The position numbers and the translations under genes were made by a program. Positions 27,301 through 33,895 of a DNA stretch of 64,000 bases are shown piece after piece. Where the stretch lies: assembly GCF_015910445.1 (NCBI RefSeq), contig NZ_CP048882.1, positions 7,313,473-7,377,472 of the forward strand. The letters are read 5' to 3'. The notes under the pieces were generated by a model. That model worked only from the letters and a program-made list of their open reading frames with translations, made no database searches and was not told where the DNA came from. Positions within the stretch are counted from its first letter, which is position 1, and every line of letters begins with the position of its first letter. The DNA is from Streptomyces bathyalis (GTDB lineage Bacteria > Actinomycetota > Actinomycetes > Streptomycetales > Streptomycetaceae).

Positions 27301-28901
27301 GGCCGCTGGACGCGTCCGGCACTGCTCAACTCACCCTGGACACCCTGGGTGTCGCGACGCACGCCGCCACGGTGGCCTACGGCGGCGACACCAACTACTC
27401 GGCTTCGACCGGCGCCGACACCCACACCGTCATCCCGGCCGACACGACCACCTCGGTCGCGTCATCGCCCGACCCGACGGTGTTCGGGCAGACGGCGACC
27501 TTTACCGCGACCGTCGCGCCCGTCGCACCAGGCGCCGGAACCCCGACCGGCACGGTCACCTTCACTATCAACGGAACCACCACCCTCACGGGCGCCCTCG
27601 ACGGCACCGGCACCGCGACTGTCGGCACCAGCGCGCTCCCCGCCGGCGCCCACACCATCGCGGCCACCTACAACGGTGCGGGAGACCCGAGCTTCAACAC
27701 GTCGACCGGCTCGGACACCCACACAGTCAACCCGGCGGATACGACGACCTCCGTCAACTCCAGCCCCGATCCGACTGTGTTCGGCCAACCGGTGACGTTC
27801 ACCGCGGTCGTGGTCCCGGACGTCCCAGGCGCGGGAATGCCGACCGGCACGGTCACCTTCACCATTGACGGGGGCGGCACCACCACCGTGCCCGTGGAAA
27901 TCGACGGCACGGCCCGACTGACCCTCAACTCCCTGCCGACAGGCAGCCATTCGACTACCGGCAGCTACAGCGGCGACGGGAACTTCACGCCGTCCACCGG
28001 CGGCGACACCCACACCGTCAATAAGGCGGCGACCACGACCACCCTCAACTCGGCCCCCGACCCGTCCACCTTCGGCCAAACCGTCACCTTCACCGCCACC
28101 GTCACCCCGCTGGCCCCGGGTGCCGGAACCCCGACGGGCACCGTCACCTTCAGCATCACCGGAGGCCCCACCCTCACCGGAACCCTTGACGGGACGGGTG
28201 TCGCCACGGTCAACGCCGGCACACTCCCCGTCGGCAACTACGCCGCCACAGCGACGTACGCGGGGGACAGCAACTTCACGCCGTCCACCGGGAGCGACGC
28301 CCACACCGTCGACCGGGCGCCGACCACGACCACCGTCAACTCCGCCCCCGACCCGTCCACCTACGGGCAGACAGTCACGGTTACCGCCACGGTCGCCGCG
28401 AACCTGCCGGAAGCAGGCACCCCTACGGGCACGGTGACGTTCCTCTTCGACGGCACAACGCCGGTCACAGCACCTCTCGTCAACGGCGTCGCCACAACCA
28501 CCACCAGCGGTCTGAGCGCCGGCCCGCATACGATCACGGCAACCTACGGCGGAGCACTCAACTTCGCCACGTCCAACGGCACGGATACCCAGACCGTCAA
28601 CCGTGGCTCGACGACCACCACCGTCGTCTCGTCGCCCGACCCCTCTCTTCCCGGCCGAGTCATCACCTTCACCGCCACGGTGTCGCCCACGCCTCCCGCA
28701 ACGGGAACCCCGACCGGGACCGTCACCTTCACCATCGGAGGCGGCGGCGGAGGCACGTTGACGGCGGCACTGGTCAACGGCGTCGCCACAGTCACCGACA
28801 GGGGGCTCGCCATTGGGACGCATGCCATCTCCGCCACGTACAACGGTGACCCCCAACTCAATCCGTCGACCGGCAACGACACCCACACCGTGAGCGCATG
28901 A
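18315..28901 (+). CDS. Giant Ig-like domain repeat protein (36 domains)
   Basis: 3528 residues from GTG 18315 (AAAGGGG 7 bases upstream); an upstream in-frame GTG/ATG at 18276/18279 would add 13 residues but has a weaker site. The protein is an uninterrupted array of 36 bacterial Ig-like domains of about 97 residues (Big_3_5-like). Each opens with a variant of TTVTSSPDPSVFGQPVTFTA, passes GAGTPTGTVTF and closes with ATYNGDxxFxxSTGTDTHTV. There is no signal peptide, transmembrane segment, LPXTG or catalytic domain at either end, so how or whether it is exported is unknown. It could be an adhesin, filament or spacer. The array is organised in higher-order repeats, and the first six domains are the product of a recent tandem duplication. 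The gene stands alone. Confidence 0.9.
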   Translation: MASPTITQVTSSPTSSVFGQDVVFTATVTSVQPGQGVPTGTVTFVIYGSGGGSYSVPLDPSGKASVTATSLGTGTHAVSATYNGSDQFSRSSGSFQHAVVRASTSTQLSASPDPSQEGAPVTFTATVTAVAPGAGTPSGTVQFIIDALPRKFVRLDASGVASVTVSGLKAGSQSVIAIYMGDGDFLPSTARGTHTVTPTQKQTSTVVTSVPDPSVFGQPVSLSATVAAVTPGSGTPTGTVTFTVDGAGGGAFTAPLNASGVASVSVGTLGSGNHGITATYNGDAAFASSTGTDTHTVNRAGTLTQVTSSPISSVFGQDVVFTATVTSVQPGQGVPTGTVTFVIYGSGGGSYSVPLDPSGKASVTATSLGTGTHAVSATYNGSDQFSRSSGSFQHAVVRASTSTQLSASPDPSQEGAPVTFTATVAAVAPGAGTPSGTVQFIIDALPRKFVRLDASGVASVTVSGLKAGSQSVIAIYMGDGDFLPSTARGTHTVTPTQKQTNTVVTSVPDPSVFGQPVSLSATVAAVTPGSGTPTGTVTFTVDGAGGGAFTAPLNASGVASVSVGTLGSGNHGITATYNGDAAFASSTGTDTHTVNRADTATAVDSSPDPSVPGQEVTFTATVTAVPPGAGVPTGDVVFTVDSGPVLTGTLMNGVAIVATSALSAGPHIVTAAYQGSADFAPSTGTGTHTVNGASTTTTVTSSPDPSVYGQAVSFTAVVTAVAPATGVPTGTVTFDLGGDPVTAALDSNGVARVTNSGLHAGSYTITATYGGDSDFNPSTGSDTQTVDRAPTTTVAASLPDPSVFGQEVAFTATVTALPPGAGTPTGSVTFTESGGGTAIVPLDASGVATLTTDALTPGTYSGTATYSGDADFAPSAGSDTHVVTPADTTTTVTSSPDPSVSGQAVSLTAAVAAVAPGAGTPAGTVTFTVDGTTTLTGTLVDGLATVSIGTLTPGVHTVAATYAGTGDPRFNASTGTDTLTVDQAATTTSVASTPDPSVFGQPITFTAAVVPVGPGAGTPTGTVTFALSGSGGTTTVPLDAEGNAQLTLNFLPADTYSVTATYNGDSDFSGSTGSDTHTVDPAATTTNVTSAPDPSAVGQTVTVTATVSPIPPGAGTPSGTVTFTIDGGGGGTFTEALDATGTAQLAISTLELGSHTITATYDGDTDFVTSAATDPHTVEVEPSNTTTLTSGPDPSVFGQPVTFTATVTPAQPGPVPTGTVTFTVAGTGGGTFSRPLDASGAAQLTLDTLGVTTHAATATYGGDSNYSASTGADTHTVIPADTTTSVASSPDPTVFGQTASFTATVAPVAPGAGTPTGTVTFTIDGTTTLTGTLDASGTATVSTSALPAGNHAVEATYNGAGDPSFNTSSGTGTHTVNPALTTTTVNSTPDPSVFGQPVTFTAVVVPDVPGAGVPTGTVTFVLDGAGVVTAQLEADGTAAMQANSLTVGSHSVTATYNGDGNFASSSGTATHTVDPAATVTVATSDPDPTVSGQTAFFSAVVATVAPGAGVPTGTVTFVISDGPTLVGSLDTNGVASVSTSALPAGSHAVTATYNGDISHSPSEATETHTVNRASTTTVLVSTPDPSVFGQQVAFTVTVTPVAAGVGVPTGTVTISGSEGDIVTLPLDADGVARGVLPGFPAGSYAATATYDGDSNFAPSTGADTHVVNRASTSTVLVSTPDPSVFGQDVTFTAAVTPIAPGAGVPTGTVTITDSGGASVTLPLDSGGVATGILPAFPPGAYAATATYNGDSNFAPSTGADTHTIEPAATTTTVNSSPDPTVFGQAATFTATVTPVPPGAGIPTGTVTFTVDGTTTLTGTLDGTGTATVSTSTLPAGSHTVQATYSGDIGHLASGGSDTHTVDPADTETVVNSGPDPSVFGQPVTVTALVTTVPPGDGTPTGTVTFALSGGGGTTTVPLNPDGSAQLSLNFLPADTYSVTATYNGDAGHTPSTGTDSQTVQVATTTVTVTSSPDPSTFGEPVTVSATVSPVVPGAGTPTGTVTFTITGTGGGTFTEALDATGTAQLAVSTLALGSHTITATYDGAPDYAVATGTDTHTVEVEPSNTTTLTSGPDPSVFGQPVTFTATVTPAQPGPVPTGTVTFTIAGTGGGTFTQPLDASGAAQLTLDSLGVTTHAATATYGGDTNYSASSGADTHTVDAAATTTSVVSSPDPTVFGQTATFTATVAPVAPGAGTPAGIVTFTIDGPGGGAFTGTLDATGTTTISTSTLAVGSHTVQAAYIGDGNYAASTGADSHTVDIASTTTTVNSTPDPSVYGQDVTFTATVVPVAPATATPAGTVTFTIDGGATTTVGVDPDGIARLSLNSLAAGGHSVTATYNGDANFSTSTGTGTHTVAQAPTQTTVVSTPDPTVFGQTVVFAAVSAPLSPGAGPPTGTVTFSISGGPTLTASLDASGIAVVSLSTLPAGTYTITATYNGDANFSTSTGTDTHTVNPVATMTVLASTPDPSVFGEDVTFTVTVTPIAPGAGVPTGTVTVTDNRGVSATLPLDSQGVASDIIPALEPGSYAATATYNGDANHLPSSGSDTQVVNRAATTTTVTSTPDPSVVGQLVTFTAVVAPVAPGAGIATGTVTFTESGGGTITVPLDATGVATFTSDALAVGTYSETAVYNGDANFAPSSGADTHTVIPADTTTSVASSPDPTVFGQTATFTATVTPVPPGAGTPAGTVTFTVDGTTTLTGTLDATGTATVGTSALPAGSHTIEATYNGAGDPSFNTSTGTDTHTVNPALTTTTVNSAPAPSVFGQPVTFTATVTPVAPGAGTPAGTVTFVLSASGGTTTVPLNADGTAQLTLNSLPADIYSVSVSYSGDSGYEPSTGSGAHTVNRASTTTAVSSTPDPSALGAPVTVSATVTPVAPGAGTPTGTVTFAIAGTGGGTFTEALDATGTAQLAISTLELGSHAITATYNGDTDNLSSTGTDTHSVEVEPSNTTTLTSGPDPSVFGQPVTFTATVIPTQAGPVPTGTVTFTVAGTGGGTFSRPLDASGTAQLTLDTLGVATHAATVAYGGDTNYSASTGADTHTVIPADTTTSVASSPDPTVFGQTATFTATVAPVAPGAGTPTGTVTFTINGTTTLTGALDGTGTATVGTSALPAGAHTIAATYNGAGDPSFNTSTGSDTHTVNPADTTTSVNSSPDPTVFGQPVTFTAVVVPDVPGAGMPTGTVTFTIDGGGTTTVPVEIDGTARLTLNSLPTGSHSTTGSYSGDGNFTPSTGGDTHTVNKAATTTTLNSAPDPSTFGQTVTFTATVTPLAPGAGTPTGTVTFSITGGPTLTGTLDGTGVATVNAGTLPVGNYAATATYAGDSNFTPSTGSDAHTVDRAPTTTTVNSAPDPSTYGQTVTVTATVAANLPEAGTPTGTVTFLFDGTTPVTAPLVNGVATTTTSGLSAGPHTITATYGGALNFATSNGTDTQTVNRGSTTTTVVSSPDPSLPGRVITFTATVSPTPPATGTPTGTVTFTIGGGGGGTLTAALVNGVATVTDRGLAIGTHAISATYNGDPQLNPSTGNDTHTVSA
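18333..20114 (+). repeat. 891-base tandem duplication, three Ig domains each
   Basis: Bases from about 18333 and about 19224 are near-identical for 891 bases (same sequence offset by 891, with only a handful of substitutions such as AGCACC/AACACC near 18914 and 19815). Each unit encodes three domains (SVFGQDVVF, SQEGAPVTF, SVFGQPVSL types). Identity at synonymous sites shows the event is recent. Confidence 0.9.
20970..28310 (+). repeat. Nine-domain higher-order repeat, period about 2.64 kb
   Basis: The distinctive domain beginning SNTTTLTSGPDPSVFGQ occurs at 21861, 24501 and 27147 (spacings 2640 and 2646). Its neighbours recur in the same order: an EALDATGTAQLA domain before it, a DPTVFGQTA domain after it, and a LPADTYSV-type domain two before. 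Domains 10-18, 19-27 and 28-36 are thus copies of one nine-domain block of about 880 residues. Confidence 0.75.
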
Positions 28902-29001
28902 GCGAACAGCTCCGGCGGACAGGGCGTCCGGCGCGCCGCGATCGATCAATTGCGGTCCGCCGAGCCACAGCGGTCCGGCTCTTGCTCACGGGGGCGCCCA
29001 C

Positions 29002-29329
29002 CTATGGACCGTTGGCTTGAACGGTCGCGCCGAGCGCGGTGAGGCGTTGGATCTCCGCTCCTGGATCCAGCTTGCAGGTCCAGGTGCACGCGATTCTTCA
29101 CGCGCTTGGCCTCTGGCACGAGTTGAAACCACAGACGAGGTCCTCCGTCTGCGCACTCAACGAGCACAGTGGGATCGTCTTCGGTGCTGGTGATCCCCAC
29201 GGAGCGCAGGCGTGCGAGTTCCGCATCGTCGTAGGGCGCGACGGCATAGCCATCGAGGGCTGCCACCCAGAAGCGGGCCGTTGCCGCGGGGTGAGCGCAG
29301 TCGAAGACGATGTCATGGAGTCGCGCCAT
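29002..29329 (-). pseudogene. VOC (glyoxalase-like) family gene, frameshifted
   Basis: Start MARLHDIVFDCAHPAATARF at 29329 with GGGTGG upstream, continuing FWVAALDGYAV and WFQLVPEAKRVKNRVHLDLQA, the first betaalphabetabetabeta unit of a VOC protein. One base then disrupts the frame; the correct continuation DPGAEIQRLTALGAT lies in the next frame and ends at a TAG (29002) before the last strand. The C-terminal strand with its metal ligand is lost. The usual VOC protein of this type is about 120 residues; this one yields about 85 normal residues. Confidence 0.65.
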
Positions 29330-29403
29330 CCACCCATGATCTATACGCCTGACAGGCGATGTCATGCGGTTTTCGGCACCGAGCTCGTTGGGCTCAACGA
29401 CAG

Positions 29404-29785
29404 CAGAGATCACTTACGGGACAGCCTTTAGCAACGCATTCCTGGGCAGTGCCGCGGTCGCTGGCCGCGCATCAACCCTTCGCCACGCACGGGGCGTTCC
29501 GCGCGATCGACGGCGGAGTCTTCGACACCGGACGGCTCCCGGAGCCCTATCGCGCTGCCTGCCTCGACGCGTGGTGCGACGCGCAGATCACCTACACCGT
29601 TCTGAGCTACCGCACGCCGATCTCGTGGGTGCTGGCGGACGGAGAGGTGATCACCCCGCCGGTGAAGTATTCCCCACCACCAGCAGCCACCAGGGCCTGC
29701 TGCACGCGCTCGAACAGCTGCCGGGCGACTTCCCCGAAGACACCCCCTGGCACCGGCCCTGGGCCCCGACCCAACCCGCCGGTTC
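29404..29785 (+). pseudogene. Remnant of uncharacterised actinobacterial protein
   Basis: Three frames contribute in order: AEITYGTAFSNAFLGSAAVA, then THGAFRAIDGGVFDTGRLPEPY and TYTVLSYRTPISWVLADG, then TTSSHQGLLHALEQL. This looks like a small protein of a kind often seen on Streptomyces mobile or accessory elements (function unknown to me), broken by two frame changes. It runs directly into the truncated response regulator of the opposite strand, so the junction near 29785 is a rearrangement point. Confidence 0.4.
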
Positions 29786-30095
29786 GAAGGGCTTGGTGAG
29801 GTAGTCGTCAATGCCGAGTTCGAACCCGGAGGCCTTGTCGTCGAGACGGTCGGCCGCGGTGAGCATGAGGATGGGCATGTCGCTGCCGGAGGCGACGATG
29901 CGTTTGGCGATCTCGTCACCGGAGGGGAGGGGGAATGTCGCGGTCGAGGACGGCGATGTCGTAGGTGTTGATGTTCAGCAGTTCCAGAGCGGTGCCGCCG
30001 TCACCGGCGATGTCGGCGGCGATCGCTTCCAGGCGCAGGCCATCGCGGATGGCTTCTGCCAGGTAGGGCTCGTCCTCGACAATCAGTACACGCAT
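29786..30095 (-). pseudogene. OmpR-type response regulator, receiver fragment
   Basis: Start MRVLIVEDEPYLAEAIRDGL at 30095 with the acidic pocket EDE; the phospho-acceptor appears in IAVLDRDIP. An indel after DIP shifts the frame; SGDEIAKRIVASGSDMPILM, TAADRLDDKASGFELG and DDYLTKPFE continue in the next frame with the conserved Thr/Lys. The sequence stops at TKPFE and the DNA-binding domain is missing. Divergent from the vanY-like peptidase, as in vanY-vanRS-type arrangements, but no sensor kinase remains. Confidence 0.75.
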
Positions 30096-30182
30096 GCTCC
30101 GAATGCTACGAGGCGGCGCATATCGTCCCCGTATCGAAAACCACATACGTGCCGGCAACGCCGCGCTGCCTTGACTGGTGGT

Positions 30183-30854
30183 ATGGCTCGAACCTCACCA
30201 GCAGCACGAACAGCGCCCCGCCGGATTCGTCGGCTCCTTGTGGTCGGCCTGATAGCCGTCGTAGCGGTGATCACCGCAGCACTCGGCTACCAGGTGCGGG
30301 AGTCCTCGTCCTCCCCGACCGCATCACCATCCTCGTCCGCATCGCCGCCCGTCGGCACTCCGCACGGCGACCACAAGCGTGCAGACCGCAAGGGTGCACT
30401 GGGCGCGGCTGACGACGCCGCCCCTGAGGGCGTGACTGGGTTTGACGACGGGGATGCCGGCGTGGCCAACCTCGACCCCGATCTGCTCCGGGCCCTGCGC
30501 GAAGCGGCGGCGGATGCCGCTGACGACGGCGTCGAGTTCCACGTCAACAGCGGCTGGCGTTCCCCCGAGCGTCAGAATCAGATTCTTCGCGAGGCGGTTT
30601 TGAAGTACGGCTCGGAGGAGGAAGCTGCCCGATGGGTTGCCACAGCGGACACGTCTCCTCACGTGTCGGGGGACGCGATCGACATCGGGCGCTCGAAAGC
30701 CGCGGCGTGGCTGTCCCAGCACGGAGCCGAGTACGGACTGTGCCAGATCTACAGGAACGAACCCTGGCACTACGAACTGCGCACCAAAGCGATCGACGGT
30801 GGTTGCCCGCGCATGTATGCCGACCCCACCCAGGACCCGAGGATGCAGCAGTGA
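30183..30854 (+). CDS. VanY-like D-alanyl-D-alanine carboxypeptidase (M15)
   Basis: 223 residues. Single N-terminal TM/signal anchor (residues 17-36, LLVVGLIAVVAVITAAL), a Ser/Pro-rich linker to about residue 60, then the M15B peptidase domain. Visible motifs: SGWRS (Arg126), SPHVSGDAIDIG with zinc ligands His160 and Asp167, and EPWHYEL with the catalytic Glu and His196. It would trim terminal D-Ala from peptidoglycan precursors outside the membrane, influencing glycopeptide sensitivity. The divergent response regulator that would normally control it is broken, so present regulation is unclear. Confidence 0.88.
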   Translation: MARTSPAARTAPRRIRRLLVVGLIAVVAVITAALGYQVRESSSSPTASPSSSASPPVGTPHGDHKRADRKGALGAADDAAPEGVTGFDDGDAGVANLDPDLLRALREAAADAADDGVEFHVNSGWRSPERQNQILREAVLKYGSEEEAARWVATADTSPHVSGDAIDIGRSKAAAWLSQHGAEYGLCQIYRNEPWHYELRTKAIDGGCPRMYADPTQDPRMQQ

Positions 30855-31277
30855 CCGCCCGATGCTCGGTGGCGGGCTCTGATGCCTGCCGACGAGAACG
30901 CCTCCGGGCGGAAGGCCATGGCGATGTCCGGCGCAACGGTGCCGAACACATCGAGCAGCGTGCAGACCGGTGGACCCACGCCCTGCCGGCCTGCTGAAGC
31001 AGCGGGTGAACGAACCCCACGGCAGGTTTGTCCCCTGTCTCGGAGCCCGAAGCGCGGACTCGGTTAGCCTCTCTCGTCCGGCCCCAACTGATAGGCCCAC
31101 GGGCACAGAGCGCGCGCCGGAGCAGTCTCGGGGTTGGCACCTTGCGAGTTCCGGACCAGCCCGGACGTCCCGGTGACACCGATACGGGACCGGCCTGTGA
31201 CGAGGTCAGGGCGCCGGCCACTCGGCGGTCGCAACGTCATGGCGGGTGCCGCCGCGGGCGACGAACGAGGTCGGCGG
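30855..31277. other. Gene-free stretch after vanY-like gene
   Basis: No frame with recognisable similarity. Composition is coding-like on both strands, suggesting old gene debris. No clear hairpin terminator was found. Confidence 0.35.
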
Positions 31278-31720
31278 TCAGCTGGTCGTCTCCGTCACCA
31301 GCCGCATCGCCGTCCGAAGCCGGGTCAGGTCGACGCCGGTGGCGATGCCGACGCTGTCGAGCAGGTGGACGAGGTCCTCGGTGGCCATGTTGACCAGGAC
31401 GGTCCGGTCTCCGGGGAACCACAGGTCGCCGCCGAGGCCGGCGGTCGCGCTCTCCAACCAGTCGGCCCCGCTCGCGAGTTCGGCGAGCGCGTTGGCGGGC
31501 GCGAACCCGTTCCGGTTGTGCAGGTGCACGCCGACGCCGATGCCGGGATGGCGAGCCCTGGCCCGGCGTACACCGTCGTCCACCTGGACCGGATCTTCCA
31601 TCCGAGCAGTACGTACACCCGTGGTTCCCGGCCCCAGGCAATCCGACCGACACCATCCGCGATACGTACGCATCCACCAAGGCCCGGTGCTCCGGGCTCC
31701 AGCGCGCAGCAGGGCAACGG
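31278..31720 (-). pseudogene. HMG-CoA lyase-like gene fragment
   Basis: The C-terminal part is in one frame: DPVQVDDGVRRARARHP, GVGVHLHNRNGFAPANALAE, ADWLESATAGLGGD and TEDLVHLLDSVGIATGVDL. This is the HMGL-like TIM-barrel end, including the metal-ligand HLHN motif. Upstream, EHRALVDAYVSRMVSVG belongs to the same family but in another frame, and everything before it is missing. At most about 150 of the usual 300 residues remain. Pyruvate-carboxylase/HMG-CoA-lyase family lyases cleave acyl-CoA esters; no activity is expected from this remnant. Confidence 0.6.
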
Positions 31721-32193
31721 GACCTACGGGGTCGGGTCACGCCGGTCGCAGCACACGTCCCGGCGCCAACTGATCTGCCAGCCGCGGATTCACCACCGGC
31801 AACCAAAGACGACCGGCGCTGCGAGGCGGTATCCCTGCGATACCGCCTCGAGGCGTTGCTGCTCCCGGCACATGCCTGCGGGCGCGTGGGGGGTGAGCCA
31901 CGGCTGCGCCTGCGTTGGGGCGGCAATCACGCGGCCCGGGTCCGCGGCTGATCGCACCTGCCTCCTCCATCATCACCAGGTTGTCACCGTTTGGCCGAGA
32001 TAGTTGTCATCAACCTTGCTTGTTCGCGACATCTGTCACGCGCTTGATCTTTTCCCGCGCTCCCTTGGCGGGTCAGCACCAATGGTCGAGTTGGGGATTA
32101 TCTCTGCAGCGGGTCACGTTGAGGCGCGGTGAATCTTGCCCGCTTCGGTAACCGATCGTCGATTCATACGTTTCGTGACCCGAGCCGGGAAAG
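31721..32193. other. Intergenic stretch with perfect hairpin at 31823-31849
   Basis: GAGGCGGTATC (31823-31833) pairs perfectly with GATACCGCCTC (31839-31849) over a 5-base loop. It could terminate transcription from either side. From 31970 to 32190 the sequence is comparatively AT-rich and contains no gene; it is downstream of the terB-like gene. Confidence 0.45.
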
Positions 32194-32736
32194 TCAGAGC
32201 TGGAACTCGGCTGGAGGCACTTGCAGTGTTGTGCAGGCTTCCCGGATGATCGTCTGCTCGGCCGGGGAGAAGTCGCCGTCGGCACCCGCGATGACAATGC
32301 CGGTCTGAACCACGGCCCTTGCTTCGGCCGGCTTCTTGGCGGCCTTGGCGATCTCCTGCATCGCATCAGCCTTGCCCTGCGCGAAGTTCTGCGTCAGCTG
32401 GTCCACGTGCTTGTTGAAGCGCTGCCGCAACTGTTCCGGCGGGAAGTTCTGCAGGACGTCGTTGCTGAGGATCATCGACTCGACGCGCTGCCGCTCGGCG
32501 GGGTCCACATGACCGTCCGCGGCCGCGACCAGCGCACACATCGCCATGCTCGCGTCCCGGTAGGCGCCGCTCTTCAGTTCAGTCTTAAGGGAGCCGAGCT
32601 GCGTCTTCAGCGCGCTGACCAGTTGCGCACGTGAGCCACCTCCGGCGCCGCTACCGCTGCTTCGCCCTCCGGTTCGTCCTCCCTGGGACTGCTGCAGAGT
32701 CCTGGCCTGATCCTTGAGCCGGTCCCACATTGGCAT
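32194..32736 (-). CDS. TerB family protein (tellurite-resistance/DjlA-like)
   Basis: 180 residues. A short amphipathic N-terminus (MWDRLKDQARTLQQS), a Gly/Ser-rich linker to about residue 35, then the helical TerB domain: MAMCALVAAADGHVDPAERQ (acidic DGxxDxxE metal-like motif), then VVQTGIVIAGADGDFSPAEQ with a second acidic motif of the same type. TerB proteins act in the membrane-associated Ter stress complex. No other ter gene is adjacent, so this is likely a stand-alone or trans-acting copy. The ribosome-binding site upstream is GGTGACTC-like and weak to moderate. Confidence 0.88.
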   Translation of the reverse strand: MPMWDRLKDQARTLQQSQGGRTGGRSSGSGAGGGSRAQLVSALKTQLGSLKTELKSGAYRDASMAMCALVAAADGHVDPAERQRVESMILSNDVLQNFPPEQLRQRFNKHVDQLTQNFAQGKADAMQEIAKAAKKPAEARAVVQTGIVIAGADGDFSPAEQTIIREACTTLQVPPAEFQL

Positions 32737-33059
32737 TGAGTCACCTCGATATTCGTCTCAGTCATCGGTTGCGAACGCCGCTCGCACGCTTACCGTCCCA
32801 ACGCCTGCACCCGGTTAAAGGTTCCGCAAAGTACCCCGGCCCGGCTTTCGTTCGGCGCCCTGTCCGCCACGGCTCCGGCCCCGATGCAGGACCGCCGTGG
32901 GCGGGGTCATCGCTTAGGAGCTCATCTCAATTGGCGCGTTGGCGGTGTATTGGACGGTGGACAACGCCAGGGGCACTGCAGTTCCCTGCGCGACCCAACG
33001 GCGTGCTGACGGTCGAGGCTAGGCTCATCGCCTGACGTGCCGATCATGGGAGCGCTTAG
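32737..33059. other. Divergent intergenic region terB-like / alpha-beta hydrolase
   Basis: Holds the two divergent promoters. No gene and no strong inverted repeat were recognised. Confidence 0.4.
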
Positions 33060-33842
33060 ATGCCGGTTGCCGTTGCTGCCGATGGATACAAGCTGTGGTA
33101 CGACGTCGTCGGGGGCGAGGAGACGCCGACTATCGTCTTCCCGGCTCGATTCCGTGCAGAATTCGCAGCCCTGGGAGCTGCGTTGGCCGATCGGTATCGC
33201 GTCGTCCGGTACAAGCCCCGGCAGGTCGTGGGGGAGATGGAGGCCGAGGACGAGGCGGGCGGTCCGTGGGAGCCGTCGACGTGGACCCACTATCCCCTGG
33301 AGATGGAGGTCGCCGACCTGCACGCCGTGGCGGATGCGGCCGGGGTGGGGGACTTCGTGCTCGCCGGTTATTCGGGCATGGCCGCGCTGGCGGGCTTTCT
33401 GGCGCCGGTGAGCGACCGCGCGCGGGGGCTCGTGGTCGGAGGGTTCCCGCTGCTGGCGAGTTGCGACTACTGGCTGGGTTTCGAGGAAGGGGCAAGGGCG
33501 GCCCTGATCCAGGCCGGGATGCAGGACAAGGCGGCGGTTCATCACCTGGGCCGTTTGCTGTACCGGGAGTGGGGAAGCCGGGATGACCGTGCGGCTCTAG
33601 CCGCTCTGCCAGGGCCGAAGGTCCTGTGGTACGGCAGCCGGGACTGCGAACCGGGCTGCCGGATGTACGACTTCGTGGGTGGCGCGGCTATCGCTCGCCA
33701 TATCCGTGCGCACGCCGACGAGTTGCGTGCGGCTGGGTTCGAGCTGATCGAGGTCGAGGGTCAGGACCACATCGGGGCTTTGGCCACAACGGATGTGATC
33801 GCCCCTGAGCTGTCCGTCGTGCTGGACAAGGCCGACTGGTAG
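33060..33842 (+). CDS. Alpha/beta hydrolase family protein
   Basis: 260 residues with GGGAG upstream of the ATG. Canonical fold elements: a strand near TIVFPAR (the usual HG oxyanion loop is altered), the nucleophile elbow GYSGM around residue 105, an acid in KVLWYGSRDCEPG, and the histidine in EGQDHIG near the C-terminus. The cap is short. No signal peptide. The substrate is unknown; the neutral cytoplasmic type with a missing HGxxG-like loop may be an esterase or epoxide-hydrolase-like protein. Next to an IS remnant downstream. Confidence 0.8.
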   Translation: MPVAVAADGYKLWYDVVGGEETPTIVFPARFRAEFAALGAALADRYRVVRYKPRQVVGEMEAEDEAGGPWEPSTWTHYPLEMEVADLHAVADAAGVGDFVLAGYSGMAALAGFLAPVSDRARGLVVGGFPLLASCDYWLGFEEGARAALIQAGMQDKAAVHHLGRLLYREWGSRDDRAALAALPGPKVLWYGSRDCEPGCRMYDFVGGAAIARHIRAHADELRAAGFELIEVEGQDHIGALATTDVIAPELSVVLDKADW

Positions 33843-33895
33843 GTCGGCCCGAGCGTCAGGCTTCGGAAGGTGAGCTGTGATGCCGACTGACCGCC

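Noticed and set aside
31237..31926. 229-codon minus-strand frame as an intact gene
   Set aside because: The recognisable HMG-CoA-lyase-like pieces are split over two frames, and most of this frame is Arg/Pro-rich shadow.
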